Assembly: GCA_000433675.1 (NCBI GenBank)
Contig: FR893530.1
Span: forward strand, 1-44,152
DNA from: Clostridium sp. CAG:433
GTDB lineage: Bacteria; Bacillota_I; Bacilli_A; RF39; UBA660
Length of the DNA stretch: 44,152 nt
Direction of reading: 5' to 3'
The translations under genes and the position numbers were made by a program. The notes under the pieces are model-generated. The model had not been told where the DNA came from and did no database searches. It was given only the letters and a program-made list of their open reading frames with translations. Positions 1 through 7,886 of the stretch are shown here, in pieces (position 1 is the stretch's first letter; every line of letters begins with the position of its first letter).

Positions 1-41
1 ACACCTTATTTTTTAAGGCCTCTTTGTCACAGCGCACATTA

Positions 42-70
42 ATAGTACCATAACTAAATTGGTGTGTCAA
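42..70 (-). promoter_or_regulatory. Sigma-A type promoter reading out of the left edge
   Basis: On the minus strand a consensus -35 box TTGACA (65-70) and a -10 box TACTAT (42-47) are separated by exactly 17 bases. Transcription would start near 35 and leave the window. The first transcribed bases include a small hairpin (CCTTA/TAAGG, about 4-17), so a structured leader is possible. The gene it drives lies outside the window and cannot be named. Confidence 0.7.
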
Positions 71-86
71 CAATTTTTTTAAAATT

Positions 87-95
87 TTTGTCGAT
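87..95 (+). promoter_or_regulatory. Single 0A-box-like site
   Basis: The bases TTTGTCGAT match the core of the Spo0A box (TTTGTCRAA) and equal the middle unit of the triple site upstream of spo0A at 30841-30870. It lies 16 bases upstream of the -35 box of the left-edge promoter. The stretch 71-214 is otherwise T-rich and shows no gene. A single 9-base match in AT-rich DNA can be chance. Confidence 0.25.
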
Positions 96-214
96 TTTTG
101 TAATTTTCTTATTTTTAACGTATTTTATGGCATTTTTTGGTACTTTTTTATGTGCTACAATATAATTTATTCAAAAAAATAAAAATAATTCACATTATCT
201 TTATTTTTTCTTCA

Positions 215-733
215 TTATTTTAATTTTTTATATAAATCATAATACTTTTTTATAGTTTCTTCATTAAATGGATCTTCTCTTCTTTTATATTTTTCAATTA
301 ACCTATTCAATTCATATTTCACTATTTTGTCTATTTCATCTGGATAATTCATAATTTTTTTATGATACTCATATTCCGACTTATCTAATATTTTATATGC
401 TCCATCAGGAAATACTCTAAGATCATAGTCATAATCAATATATTTTATTGTATTGTTTTCAATTATTACCGGCGAAGAAATATTACAATAATAATATATT
501 CCTGTATTTTTTAATTGAGCAATTATATTAAACCAACTTTTCTTATAATAAAATGTAATTGCTGGTTCCTTAGTTCTCCAACTTCTTCCATCTATCTCAG
601 TAACTTTAATTTTATTATTTGCAAAAACATAATAATCATCTGTTTGTGCTAAAAAAATTGTTTCGTCCCATACTTTATATAAATCTCCATTATGTTTATA
701 ACCATGTATATTATATTTTTCTCCAAACTTCAT
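215..733 (-). CDS. ntdP: NtdP-like nucleoside tri-/diphosphate phosphatase (DUF402)
   Basis: This 172-residue protein matches the NtdP/YgaC family of Bacilli along its whole length; the family is usually about 175 residues. It keeps the N-terminal HGYKHNG...VWDET stretch, the EIDGRSWRTKEPAI segment, WFNIIAQL and YYYCNISSP. The acidic metal-site segment (YIDYDYDLRVFPDG) and the C-terminal helix with MNYPDEID are also present. Family members hydrolyse nucleoside tri- and diphosphates with a divalent metal in the cytoplasm. The ATG at 733 follows an AGAGG site. An extended -10 sequence TGTTATAAT lies at 755-763, so the gene probably has its own promoter. Confidence 0.85.
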   Translation of the reverse strand: MKFGEKYNIHGYKHNGDLYKVWDETIFLAQTDDYYVFANNKIKVTEIDGRSWRTKEPAITFYYKKSWFNIIAQLKNTGIYYYCNISSPVIIENNTIKYIDYDYDLRVFPDGAYKILDKSEYEYHKKIMNYPDEIDKIVKYELNRLIEKYKRREDPFNEETIKKYYDLYKKLK

Positions 734-754
734 ATTTATTCCTCTTTCTATTAC

Positions 755-763
755 ATTATAACA
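755..763 (-). promoter_or_regulatory. Extended -10 promoter of ntdP
   Basis: The minus strand reads TGTTATAAT (consensus -10 with an upstream TG), 22 bases before the ntdP start codon. No clear -35 box is visible. The same nonamer recurs before several other genes in this window. Confidence 0.4.
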
Positions 764-774
764 TAAATATCCAA

Positions 775-806
775 AATAAAAATAGTCTAAATTATTAAGA
801 CTATTT
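775..806 (-). terminator. Intrinsic terminator of the ctp gene
   Basis: An 8-bp stem (AATAGTCT 781-788 with AGACTATT 798-805) is followed on the minus strand by a T-rich tract. The TAG stop codon (801-803) of the protease gene lies inside the stem. Confidence 0.7.
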
Positions 807-2003
807 TAATAAATCTAATGCCTTTTGAAGTTGTGCATCATTTTCCTTAGTAGGATTATTCTTATATGAATCTCCTAATTCTACTTCATAATCTGGTTTA
901 ATTCCTTCTTTATCTATATTTTTACCACTTGGAGTTAACCATTTTTCAATAGTATATTTTATCATTGATCCATTTGATAAATCCTTAGTTGTTTGTACTG
1001 TACCTTTACCATATGTTGTTTGACCAACAAGTGTTGCACCATAAACTTCTTTCATAGCAGCTGACATTATTTCTGATGCTGAAGCACTTCCACCATCTAT
1101 TAATACAACTATTTTATATTTTTTATCAGAAGCTTTAACAGTTTTATATTGTTTTACACCTGAACTACTTTGAATTTGATATATAACATTTCCTTTATCT
1201 ATGAATTCTTCAAGCATATTAGTTACAGTAGATAAATATCCACCTGTATTACCTCTTAAATCAATAATTAAAGAATCCATATCTTGTTTTTCTAATTTTG
1301 TTAATGCATCCTTAAATTGGGAATATGTTTTTTGACCAAAAATACTTACACTTAAATATCCAACATTTTTACCATTATTATCAAGCATTTCAGAACTAAC
1401 TGAGAATAAAGTAATATTTTCTTTAGTTACTTTAAATGTTAATTCTTTATCATTTCTTTTTACAACAATTGTTGATGTTTTTACTGAATCACTTTTTAAC
1501 ATATTTGCTACTTCTGTTGCACTTTTTCCTTTAACAGAAGTTCCATCAACACTAACAAAAACATCTTCTTCTTTTAATCCTGCTTTTTTAGCTGGGGAAT
1601 CATCAAACACTTTAGTTATTTTTATTGTCTCATCACTTGTAAGTTGTATTTGTGCACCTATTCCATAATAATTTCCTGAAAGTTCTGAATCAAACTCTTC
1701 TTTACTCTTTTTATCAAAATACATAGTATGTTCATCATCTAATGATTCAAGCATACCGTTTATTGCACCCTCTATTAACTTATCGCTATCAACATCTTTA
1801 TAATATTCACTCATTATTGTGTCATAAGTTTCATATAAAGAATCAAAACCCTTTTTTGTTTTGCTATAACTTACTTCTGTTTTATTTGTATTAACTTTTG
1901 CTACATCAAAATCTTTTATAGCAATAGTTATAACAGAACCAATAATCATCGATACAACTGCTAAAATTGCTAATTTGATGTATTTTTTTGCGTTATTTGC
2001 CAT
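801..2003 (-). CDS. S41 family carboxy-terminal processing protease (CtpA/CtpB-like)
   Basis: A membrane-anchored serine peptidase of 400 residues. Residues 10-30 form an N-terminal signal anchor, about 60-110 the helical N-domain, 112-195 a PDZ domain, and 210-375 the S41 catalytic domain. The Ser/Lys/Gln triad of CtpB is visible as S308 (GGSASASEI), K333 and Q337 (YGKGTVQ), with RGNTGG before it. Such enzymes cleave C-termini of extracytoplasmic proteins; in spore-formers CtpB acts in sigma-K signalling. A sporulation role here is only suggested by spo0A elsewhere in the window. The ATG has a weak Shine-Dalgarno. The gene follows the 180-residue membrane gene by 17 bases and is probably co-transcribed with it. 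Confidence 0.9.
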   Translation of the reverse strand: MANNAKKYIKLAILAVVSMIIGSVITIAIKDFDVAKVNTNKTEVSYSKTKKGFDSLYETYDTIMSEYYKDVDSDKLIEGAINGMLESLDDEHTMYFDKKSKEEFDSELSGNYYGIGAQIQLTSDETIKITKVFDDSPAKKAGLKEEDVFVSVDGTSVKGKSATEVANMLKSDSVKTSTIVVKRNDKELTFKVTKENITLFSVSSEMLDNNGKNVGYLSVSIFGQKTYSQFKDALTKLEKQDMDSLIIDLRGNTGGYLSTVTNMLEEFIDKGNVIYQIQSSSGVKQYKTVKASDKKYKIVVLIDGGSASASEIMSAAMKEVYGATLVGQTTYGKGTVQTTKDLSNGSMIKYTIEKWLTPSGKNIDKEGIKPDYEVELGDSYKNNPTKENDAQLQKALDLLK

Positions 2004-2020
2004 GAAATTTCATCTTCTTT

Positions 2021-2563
2021 CTAATTATTCTTAAAGTAATCTTTTATAGAATCTTCTCCTTCAATATATTCAGATACCTTCTTATTACTTATTTTAATAA
2101 GTGTTGGGCTTTTTACTTTTAAATCCGAATATGAACTAGGATTTGTATTACTATTATCATCTGTTAAATAATTTGCATTAAATTTACTTTTAGAATCTAC
2201 TTTATATATTGTTACTTTACTATTGTTACTTGTAAATACTTTCATCCAAGTAGGTATTATTGATTTATCATCATTAACATCGTAAACAAGAACATAATAT
2301 TCATCTTCTGATTGATCAAAAATTTGACCTAAAGTTATTGTTGAATTATCAATAGTAACATCTTCTGTAGTATCTTTTTTGTTATCACTTTTAAAGTCTA
2401 TTTCCTTAGTATAAAATACACCAATTAAGAAATATACTAATATACCTAATAGTACTAGTACAACAAGTGTTGTGATAAATTTAAAAAATACATCTTTCTC
2501 CCCTTTTGATTTACTATCCTTTGTATTCTTTTCTATATTTTTTAAAATTTGTTTCTTCTTCAT
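2021..2563 (-). CDS. Single-pass membrane protein with thioredoxin-like extracytoplasmic domain
   Basis: This 180-residue protein has a basic N-terminus, one transmembrane helix (about 27-50) and an extracytoplasmic domain. The pattern EYYVLVYDV, KVTIYKVD and SPTLIKISNKKV looks like the strands and cis-proline loop of a thioredoxin fold. No CxxC motif and no cysteine are present, so it is not a disulfide oxidoreductase; a substrate-holding or assembly role is inference. It is the first gene of a two-gene unit with the downstream S41 protease and may assist or be processed by it. An extended -10 TGTTATAAT lies 18 bases upstream of the ATG. Confidence 0.6.
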   Translation of the reverse strand: MKKKQILKNIEKNTKDSKSKGEKDVFFKFITTLVVLVLLGILVYFLIGVFYTKEIDFKSDNKKDTTEDVTIDNSTITLGQIFDQSEDEYYVLVYDVNDDKSIIPTWMKVFTSNNSKVTIYKVDSKSKFNANYLTDDNSNTNPSSYSDLKVKSPTLIKISNKKVSEYIEGEDSIKDYFKNN

Positions 2564-2580
2564 ATATCCTCACCATAACA

Positions 2581-2589
2581 ATTATAACA
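2581..2589 (-). promoter_or_regulatory. Extended -10 promoter of the thioredoxin-like/ctp unit
   Basis: The minus strand reads TGTTATAAT 18 bases ahead of the start codon at 2563, with an AGG-containing ribosome site in between. No convincing -35 box is visible. Confidence 0.4.
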
Positions 2590-2659
2590 TATTTAAAAAC
2601 AAATGGATAGATATTTTTTCTTCTTTATCTTTAGTATGCATAATAACTGAATTTTTATA

Positions 2660-2744
2660 AAAAATAAAAAAGTAATCACATTGATATGAACCTCATTTTT
2701 TTAAATTTATAAATGAGGTCCACACAATTTTAATGATTACCTTA
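2660..2744 (-). terminator. Nested two-stem terminator after the LolA-like lipoprotein gene
   Basis: An outer 7-bp stem (GTAATCA 2672-2678 with TGATTAC 2734-2740) encloses a perfect 9-bp inner hairpin (ACCTCATTT 2690-2698 with AAATGAGGT 2711-2719). On the minus strand a T-rich tract follows (about 2660-2671). The structure begins just after the stop codon of the lipoprotein gene. Confidence 0.65.
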
Positions 2745-3998
2745 TTATTTCATATTAGGAAGTGTACTTATAGATTCTGCTACTTGTAATATTTGTTGTT
2801 TTGTTAAACTTTCAGATGCTATATAATATTCTATTCCATTTGATATAAAGTTAACTGATGAATCTGATAATGCAGCAACTGAATCAAGAATTATAGTTGG
2901 TTCTCCATATACTGGTATTACCTCCATTTCATCTGATTTACTAACTGCTTCTTCAACAAGTATGAATGGTGATTCTCCAGCAAATGTTAATATTACTCTA
3001 TTTCCATCATCTTTTGATACTGATTCTTCATCACTTAAATATGTTCCACTAGGTAAATACATAGGATATACAGATTCTTCAAGTATTGATGTAGTAGAAT
3101 TTTTGCTTGAGCTATTTGTTGAATTTTTACTTGAGCTATTTGCAGAATTTTTACTTGAACTACTAGTTGATTCTTGTGATTTTCTATCTAATTCTTCATC
3201 ATTTGAACTACTTTCTATTTTGCTATTTTTTTCACTTGATTTTATATTAGTTTCTTCTGATGAGTTATTATTTCTAATTTCATCTTTATTATCAGCATTA
3301 ATTTCTTCTTTAGTATTAGTGCTTCCATTAATTGACTCATTTGAATTTATATTTGCATTAGCATTTTCACTAGCACTAGTTTTCATATTTTCACTTGTTG
3401 AGAAATATTTATTGTTAAATGTTGCTTTTGTATCTATAGAATCAAAAACCATTTTTATTTGTTTATTACCTGATTCGTCAAATACTTCTATTTTTGTAAA
3501 ATTAAGTTTTTTATCTAAATAGATTTTTTGTGATGATAAATTTTTATTATTAGAATGATTTACTTTAGCAGTTAATATATAATTTCCATCTTTTTCTTCT
3601 AGTTTTACATTTTTATCTTCATTTATATCTACAAGAACAGATTGAATTATATATACTTGTGAATTATTTTCTGGCCAATTGCTTTGAAATTTAAAACTTT
3701 TATTAAGCGATGGTGTAAGTACATATACTCCATCTGAATTTCTAAGTATTATTTGTTCATGATTATTTGCTTTATTAACTAAACTAACTCTATAGTTATC
3801 ATTTTCATATGAAGATGTTACATCATATTTATATGCATCATCACCATTATAAATCTCCATACTTCCTTGGACATGATATCCAGTTATAGCATTAATTTTT
3901 TTATTTAAATCTTTTACTATAGTTTTCTCTGTATATTTACCACATCCTGTTAAAAAAAATAAACTTATTATTAAGCCTACAAAAAATATTTTTTTCAA
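2745..3998 (-). CDS. LolA/YdcC-like lipoprotein with DUF4367-like C-terminal domain
   Basis: A 417-residue lipoprotein. The signal peptide ends in a lipobox (FFLTGC, Cys at about 19). Residues 25-205 resemble the LolA-like fold of YdcC/GerS-type lipoproteins, with alternating strands and NYRVSLVNK and KIYLDKKLNFTKIEVFD segments. About 205-310 is a low-complexity Ser/Asn/Glu linker holding repeats of SSSKNS. The last 105 residues (YPMYLPSGTYLSDEE, VILTFAGESPFILVEE) resemble DUF4367 domains that often follow such folds. The likely site is the outer face of the membrane; the ligand is unknown. The start is a TTG preceded by AGGTG. GerS and YdcC are linked to sporulation in other Firmicutes, but that role is not shown here. 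Confidence 0.7.
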   Translation of the reverse strand: MKKIFFVGLIISLFFLTGCGKYTEKTIVKDLNKKINAITGYHVQGSMEIYNGDDAYKYDVTSSYENDNYRVSLVNKANNHEQIILRNSDGVYVLTPSLNKSFKFQSNWPENNSQVYIIQSVLVDINEDKNVKLEEKDGNYILTAKVNHSNNKNLSSQKIYLDKKLNFTKIEVFDESGNKQIKMVFDSIDTKATFNNKYFSTSENMKTSASENANANINSNESINGSTNTKEEINADNKDEIRNNNSSEETNIKSSEKNSKIESSSNDEELDRKSQESTSSSSKNSANSSSKNSTNSSSKNSTTSILEESVYPMYLPSGTYLSDEESVSKDDGNRVILTFAGESPFILVEEAVSKSDEMEVIPVYGEPTIILDSVAALSDSSVNFISNGIEYYIASESLTKQQILQVAESISTLPNMK

Positions 3999-4119
3999 AC
4001 TTTCACCTCTTCTTCATATTTCACTTAATTATATTAGTTAAAAATATCAAATATTCATGAATAATTTTAAATTTTTTGTTTAATATAATTAATGAAATTA
4101 GTACAAAAGGAGGATAATA

Positions 4120-4326
4120 ATGAAAACATTAAATGTTATTGCATTAACACTTACTATTATTGGCGCAATAAACTGGGGATTAATTGGTTTATTTGATTTT
4201 AACTTAGTTGCCTTAATATTTGGTGGCGCTGATAGTTTATTTACTAAAATTATTTACATAATAGTAGGTATTTGTGGTGTCATTAATATAAAGCTACTTG
4301 TTGATATAATTCAGGATAATGACTAA
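4120..4326 (+). CDS. DUF378 (YuzA-like) small membrane protein
   Basis: A 68-residue protein with two hydrophobic helices (about 5-27 and 40-63). It carries the conserved DUF378 signature TIIGAINWGLIGLF and LVALIFG. The function of the family is not established. A strong AGGAGG site precedes the ATG. It is the only plus-strand gene in the first 25 kb. It converges on truA, and a single hairpin serves as terminator for both. Confidence 0.85.
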   Translation: MKTLNVIALTLTIIGAINWGLIGLFDFNLVALIFGGADSLFTKIIYIIVGICGVINIKLLVDIIQDND

Positions 4327-4360
4327 AAAATATAGATTAACAAAAATCTATATTTTTTTA
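4325..4360. terminator. Shared bidirectional terminator between the DUF378 gene and truA
   Basis: An inverted repeat of about 13 bp with a short A-rich loop has an A-run on its left and a T-run on its right, so it can terminate both converging transcripts. The stop codons of both genes (TAA at 4324-4326, and TAA on the minus strand at 4358-4360) overlap the stem ends. Confidence 0.8.
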
Positions 4361-5092
4361 ATATTCAACATTATTTAAATAAAGTCCTTCAGGATTTGCA
4401 ACCTTTTTATAATTTTTATTATAAGTGCCATCTATTATTAATGGTATATCATCTACATCTATTTTGCCTTTTCCTACTTCAATTAACACACCAACCATTA
4501 CTCTAACCATATATCTTAAAAAACCATTACCACAAAAAGTAAAGATTAGTTTATCCTTTTCTTTTTTTATTTTTGCACTAAATATAGTTTTAATAGTACT
4601 TTTTTCTTTTATTTCATTTGATGATAAATTTTGAAAATCATGAGTTCCTTCCATATATTTTATTGCCTCTTTCATTTTATCTACATCTAGTTTTTTACAA
4701 TATTGATACTCATAATTTCTTTTTATTGGATTATATTCACCCATATTTAATATATAAACATATTCTTTTCTTTTTACCATAAATCTTGCATGAAAGTCAT
4801 CTTGTACTATTTTTGCATTTTTTACATATATATCATTTGGAATTAAACTATTTAATGCTCTTTTTAGTTTTTCCTCTGTAATATTTACAGAAATATCTAC
4901 ATGGGCTTTTTGATTATTAGCGTGAACAAAAGCATCAGTTCTACCTGATGAAACAAGTTTTGTATCTCTTCCGTTATTAATATATTTTAGTGCTTCTTCC
5001 ATACAACCTTGAATAGTATTTAAACCATGTTGTTTTTGATATCCATTATAGTTTGTACCATCATAGGAAAATGTTATTAAAAATCTATTCAC
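4358..5092 (-). CDS. truA: tRNA pseudouridine synthase A
   Basis: At 244 residues this is full length for TruA, which makes pseudouridine at positions 38-40 of the tRNA anticodon stem. The catalytic aspartate is D53 in SSGRTDAFVHA. Other family segments are ITFSYDGTNYNGYQ at the N-terminus, LIPNDIYV, DDFHARF, and GNGFLRYMVRVMVG near the C-terminus. It follows the second EcfA-like gene by 6 bases. This is the conserved Bacilli neighbourhood in which ecfA1-ecfA2-ecfT-truA follow rplQ; here ecfT is missing. Confidence 0.95.
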   Translation of the reverse strand: MNRFLITFSYDGTNYNGYQKQHGLNTIQGCMEEALKYINNGRDTKLVSSGRTDAFVHANNQKAHVDISVNITEEKLKRALNSLIPNDIYVKNAKIVQDDFHARFMVKRKEYVYILNMGEYNPIKRNYEYQYCKKLDVDKMKEAIKYMEGTHDFQNLSSNEIKEKSTIKTIFSAKIKKEKDKLIFTFCGNGFLRYMVRVMVGVLIEVGKGKIDVDDIPLIIDGTYNKNYKKVANPEGLYLNNVEY

Positions 5093-5098
5093 TTTTTA

Positions 5099-5755
5099 TC
5101 ACCTTATTTCTCTATAAATTGCCTTTATTAATTCATTAACACTATCAACTTTACCAATATCTATATTTTTATTTTCAAGCATTTTATCTCTTAAAGTTAA
5201 CGTTATTGGATTATTAATTATATCACAAGGAAATACATCATATTTATTTCCAGTAATTATAGTGTCACTTACTATAATTAAATTATCTACAAATTCAAAT
5301 ATATTATCAATATTTATATCTGAAATAAGAATAGTTTTATTCTGAAATTTTTTTAATTTAATTATTAATTTGTATAATCTAGTTCTTGATGATGAATCTA
5401 AACAAGGTAAAATATTATCAAAATATATTACTTCATAGTTTTTTAATAAAGCATTAACTATTAATAATTTAATTTTTTCACTTGTACTTAACTCACAAAT
5501 GTTTTTGCTTAATATCTTACTATTTATATTTAATGTTTTTAAAGCATCTGGCAACTTATCTTCATTTTTTTTAGCATTCAAAAAGTCTTCCACTATTCCT
5601 TCATTCATATTTTGAACATTAAAATATGAAATAATATATACTTCACTACCTAAATTTTCATTAAATTTTATAATATTACTTACACTATTACTTACTATTC
5701 CTGTTATTTTCTTATCTATTATATCAATACTTTTTTCTTTATATTTTATCTGCAT
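5099..5755 (-). CDS. Degenerate EcfA2-like ABC ATPase (probable pseudo-enzyme)
   Basis: A 218-residue protein whose position and C-terminal layout match EcfA2, the second ATPase of energy-coupling-factor vitamin transporters. Residues 89-94 (LSTSEK) replace the LSGGQ signature. VIYFDN at 109-114 is the Walker B with Asn instead of the catalytic Glu. D146 in LISDINID stands where the switch histidine should be. The Walker A region (about 19-36) has no GxxGxGK[ST]. The tail (TLRDKMLENK, VDSVNELIKAI) resembles the EcfA2 C-terminal helices. It should not hydrolyse ATP by itself. It overlaps the upstream ATPase gene by 10 bases, so the pair is translationally linked. The frame is intact, so this is a maintained protein and not a simple pseudogene. 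Confidence 0.6.
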   Translation of the reverse strand: MQIKYKEKSIDIIDKKITGIVSNSVSNIIKFNENLGSEVYIISYFNVQNMNEGIVEDFLNAKKNEDKLPDALKTLNINSKILSKNICELSTSEKIKLLIVNALLKNYEVIYFDNILPCLDSSSRTRLYKLIIKLKKFQNKTILISDINIDNIFEFVDNLIIVSDTIITGNKYDVFPCDIINNPITLTLRDKMLENKNIDIGKVDSVNELIKAIYREIR

Positions 5756-6501
5756 ATTTCATCCACCATTTCATCAATTATGCTAACATTATCACTAATT
5801 AAGTTATATAACTTTAATTTGTCTTTTAATTCGTAGAATACAGGAATATTTATGTGATTATCTTTTATAATTTTACTTGTAAATAAATCTTCCATTGATA
5901 TCAAATTTATTTTTTTATTATTTATAATGTATACACTATCAGAAAATAATACATCTTCTAAATTAACGGTCGTATAAATAATTGTTAAATTAAGTTCTAA
6001 TTGATATTTTTTTATCATACTAAATATTTTTAGTTTTTCATGTTTATTTAAAAATGAAAATATTGAATCAATTAATATCAATTTAGGATTTTTAAGTATA
6101 CATTTTATTATATTTAATTTTTGATTATCAAAATAACTTAAACTTTGAGTAGATTTATTTACCTCGTCATATAAATCAAAATCTTTAAGTATTTTTTTTA
6201 TTTTAACTATATCATTTGTGATTAATAAAAGTTCATCTAATATTGTTTTAGAATATGATTCTGTAAATGGTGTTAATAAGCATATATTTTCCTTTATAGC
6301 GCTAATTTCTTTATTATCTACAGTTATTGTACCATTATAGTTTAAAAGCCCTTTAATAAGTCTTAAAAAGGTTGTTTTACCTGAACTATTTGAAGATAAA
6401 ATAGAAATAAAGTCTCCTTTTCTTATCTGCATGTTAACATTACTAAATATTTTTTTATCATCATAACTAAATGATAAGTTTTCAATATTAACATAGTTCA
6501 T
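5746..6501 (-). CDS. Divergent EcfA1-like ABC ATPase with lost catalytic residues
   Basis: Starting at the ATG at 6501 (GGGTGG site upstream; an in-frame GTG at 6528 has none), this is a 251-residue ABC ATPase. NYVNIENLSFSYDD opens it, as in EcfA1. The Walker A keeps its end (SSNSSGKTT, 36-44), so nucleotide binding is plausible. The Q-loop glutamine is not recognisable, the signature reads LSYFDNQ (121-127), the Walker B LILID (141-145) is followed by Ser instead of Glu, and the switch His is Thr (177-178). The tail HINIPVFYELKDKL resembles the EcfA1 C-terminal domain. In relatives EcfA1/A2 power vitamin uptake with EcfT; no EcfT gene is present here. Confidence 0.65.
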   Translation of the reverse strand: MNYVNIENLSFSYDDKKIFSNVNMQIRKGDFISILSSNSSGKTTFLRLIKGLLNYNGTITVDNKEISAIKENICLLTPFTESYSKTILDELLLITNDIVKIKKILKDFDLYDEVNKSTQSLSYFDNQKLNIIKCILKNPKLILIDSIFSFLNKHEKLKIFSMIKKYQLELNLTIIYTTVNLEDVLFSDSVYIINNKKINLISMEDLFTSKIIKDNHINIPVFYELKDKLKLYNLISDNVSIIDEMVDEICR

Positions 6502-6554
6502 TTTTACCACCCATAAACTTTCTTTCACAAATTAGATTTTATTATATACTAAAT

Positions 6555-6590
6555 TCAAAAAAAAGAAAATTAATATTATTAATTTTCTAT
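6555..6590 (-). terminator. Terminator of the coiled-coil/DUF1292-like unit
   Basis: A hairpin of about 10 bp (AGAAAATTAA near 6564-6573 with TTAATTTTCT 6579-6588) is followed on the minus strand by a run of T. The TAA stop of the DUF1292-like gene (6579-6581) is inside the stem. Confidence 0.6.
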
Positions 6591-6842
6591 TATTTTTTTC
6601 TTTTGTTCATCCAGAATATCTTTAAATCTTGATTTTAAACTTGTTAATTCTTTATCATCTGTTATTTCAACAAAATATTCTTCGCCATTATCTAAAATCA
6701 TTTTAACAATTTTAATTTCTTTGTCATCAACAAGATTTAATAATAACATATAATTTATATTATTATCTATCAAAGTTTCTAATACAAAATATTCTTTGTT
6801 ATTTTCTAACTTTACTATTTTATTCTTTAATGAGTCCATCAT
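6579..6842 (-). CDS. DUF1292-like small acidic protein
   Basis: An 87-residue protein with no membrane segment. The strand-rich pattern VKLENNKEYFVLETL, NINYMLLLNLVDDKEI and GEEYFVEITDDKEL followed by a helical tail resembles DUF1292 (YrzB-like) proteins of Firmicutes. Their function is unknown. Its start overlaps the stop codon of the coiled-coil gene (ATGA, 4 bases), so the two are translationally coupled. Confidence 0.55.
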   Translation of the reverse strand: MMDSLKNKIVKLENNKEYFVLETLIDNNINYMLLLNLVDDKEIKIVKMILDNGEEYFVEITDDKELTSLKSRFKDILDEQKKKIIEN

Positions 6843-7858
6843 AATAATATACCTCCATTACTTATAATATTATTACCTAAATAACTATAAACATTAGGCA
6901 TTACTGTACTTGAAGAAAGTATTTCTTTAACTGCAACATCTGGTACATCCTTTGAAAAAATAACTTTAACTCTTTTTTCTTCTACTTTTGGCATTTCTAT
7001 TTTATCTGTTTCTATATTAGTTAATTTAGGCATAACTATTTCATCATTATTTGATAATATAGAATCTAAACCAATCATAGGATCTTCTTTTACTTGATTT
7101 TCAGTACTTTGAATTGCATTTTCTTCATTTACAACTGGTATATCTATTTCTGGTTCTATTTTTGGAATTTCAAGATTATTTGTTTCTGGTTCATTTATTA
7201 TTGGTTCATCTAATACATTTATTTCTGTATTTATGATAGGATCAACATTATCTACTTTTTCTTCTTTAACTTCTTCTTTTGGTTCAACAGATTCTATAGC
7301 TGGATTTAAAGCTGTTTTAAGCTCGTTATTTCTGCTTTCTTGTAAAGATGCTAGCTTTCTTTCTTTTTCCTTTTTTACATCTTCTAAAACTTGTTTTAGA
7401 CTTGGATTATCACAAACAGCAATTGCATCTTCTATTTTAGAAATTTGATTTTGATAATCTGAATTAGCATCTGACAAATTCTTTATGTATTCTTTTTTTG
7501 TTTCTTCAACATTATTTTTTGTTTCTTCTAATTCTTTTCTTTCATTTTCTAATTTTTCAATATTAGCATTTATCTCACTTAATTCACTTTGTGCTGATTT
7601 AATTTTTCCAGCAATTTCTATAAGTTCATCAGGAGATGCATCCATACTTATTTTTTCTCTACTTGATTCTTCTAACTCTTTTATTTCTTCTTCTTTTGCA
7701 TTTAGTTTTTCAGTTTCTGAATCTATTTCACCAATCTTATCTTCAAGAAGTTTTGATACTTCTTCATCTTTCGACATAAAACCTTTTAAGTTTTCATCAA
7801 TAACTTCACTTTTATTTTCTTTTAATTCCTCTAAATCTAAAATTTCCATTGACTCCAC
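6839..7858 (-). CDS. Coiled-coil protein of unknown function
   Basis: The 339-residue product is not a family I recognise. Residues 1-25 are acidic, about 30-190 form a long Glu/Lys-rich coiled coil, and 195-275 are a Pro/Glu/Ile-rich linker with recurring IPxIEPEIDIP-like text. The C-terminus (about 285-339) is short and conserved-looking: VKVIFSKDVPDVAVKEIL, then an aliphatic tail NGGILL. No signal peptide or transmembrane helix is present. The start is a GTG with AGAGGTG upstream; an ATG three codons later is possible. A strong promoter of its own lies at 7887-7915. A scaffold or structural role is only inference. Confidence 0.55.
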   Translation of the reverse strand: MESMEILDLEELKENKSEVIDENLKGFMSKDEEVSKLLEDKIGEIDSETEKLNAKEEEIKELEESSREKISMDASPDELIEIAGKIKSAQSELSEINANIEKLENERKELEETKNNVEETKKEYIKNLSDANSDYQNQISKIEDAIAVCDNPSLKQVLEDVKKEKERKLASLQESRNNELKTALNPAIESVEPKEEVKEEKVDNVDPIINTEINVLDEPIINEPETNNLEIPKIEPEIDIPVVNEENAIQSTENQVKEDPMIGLDSILSNNDEIVMPKLTNIETDKIEMPKVEEKRVKVIFSKDVPDVAVKEILSSSTVMPNVYSYLGNNIISNGGILL

Positions 7859-7886
7859 TCGTCAACACCTCTCTATTCTATAAATA

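Noticed and set aside
130..170. A plus-strand promoter-like sequence (TTGGTA ... TATAAT)
   Set aside because: It would only transcribe antisense into ntdP; in such AT-rich DNA -10-like hexamers are common and spacing is not optimal.
2962..3522. A 186-codon open frame on the plus strand
   Set aside because: It is antisense to the low-complexity Ser/Asn linker of the lipoprotein; its Leu/Phe/Ser-rich product is the mirror of that bias and it has no ribosome site.
7485..7883. A 132-codon Ser/Phe-rich open frame on the plus strand
   Set aside because: It mirrors the Glu/Lys-rich coiled coil on the minus strand. The promoter at 7887-7915 and the ribosome site support only the minus-strand gene.
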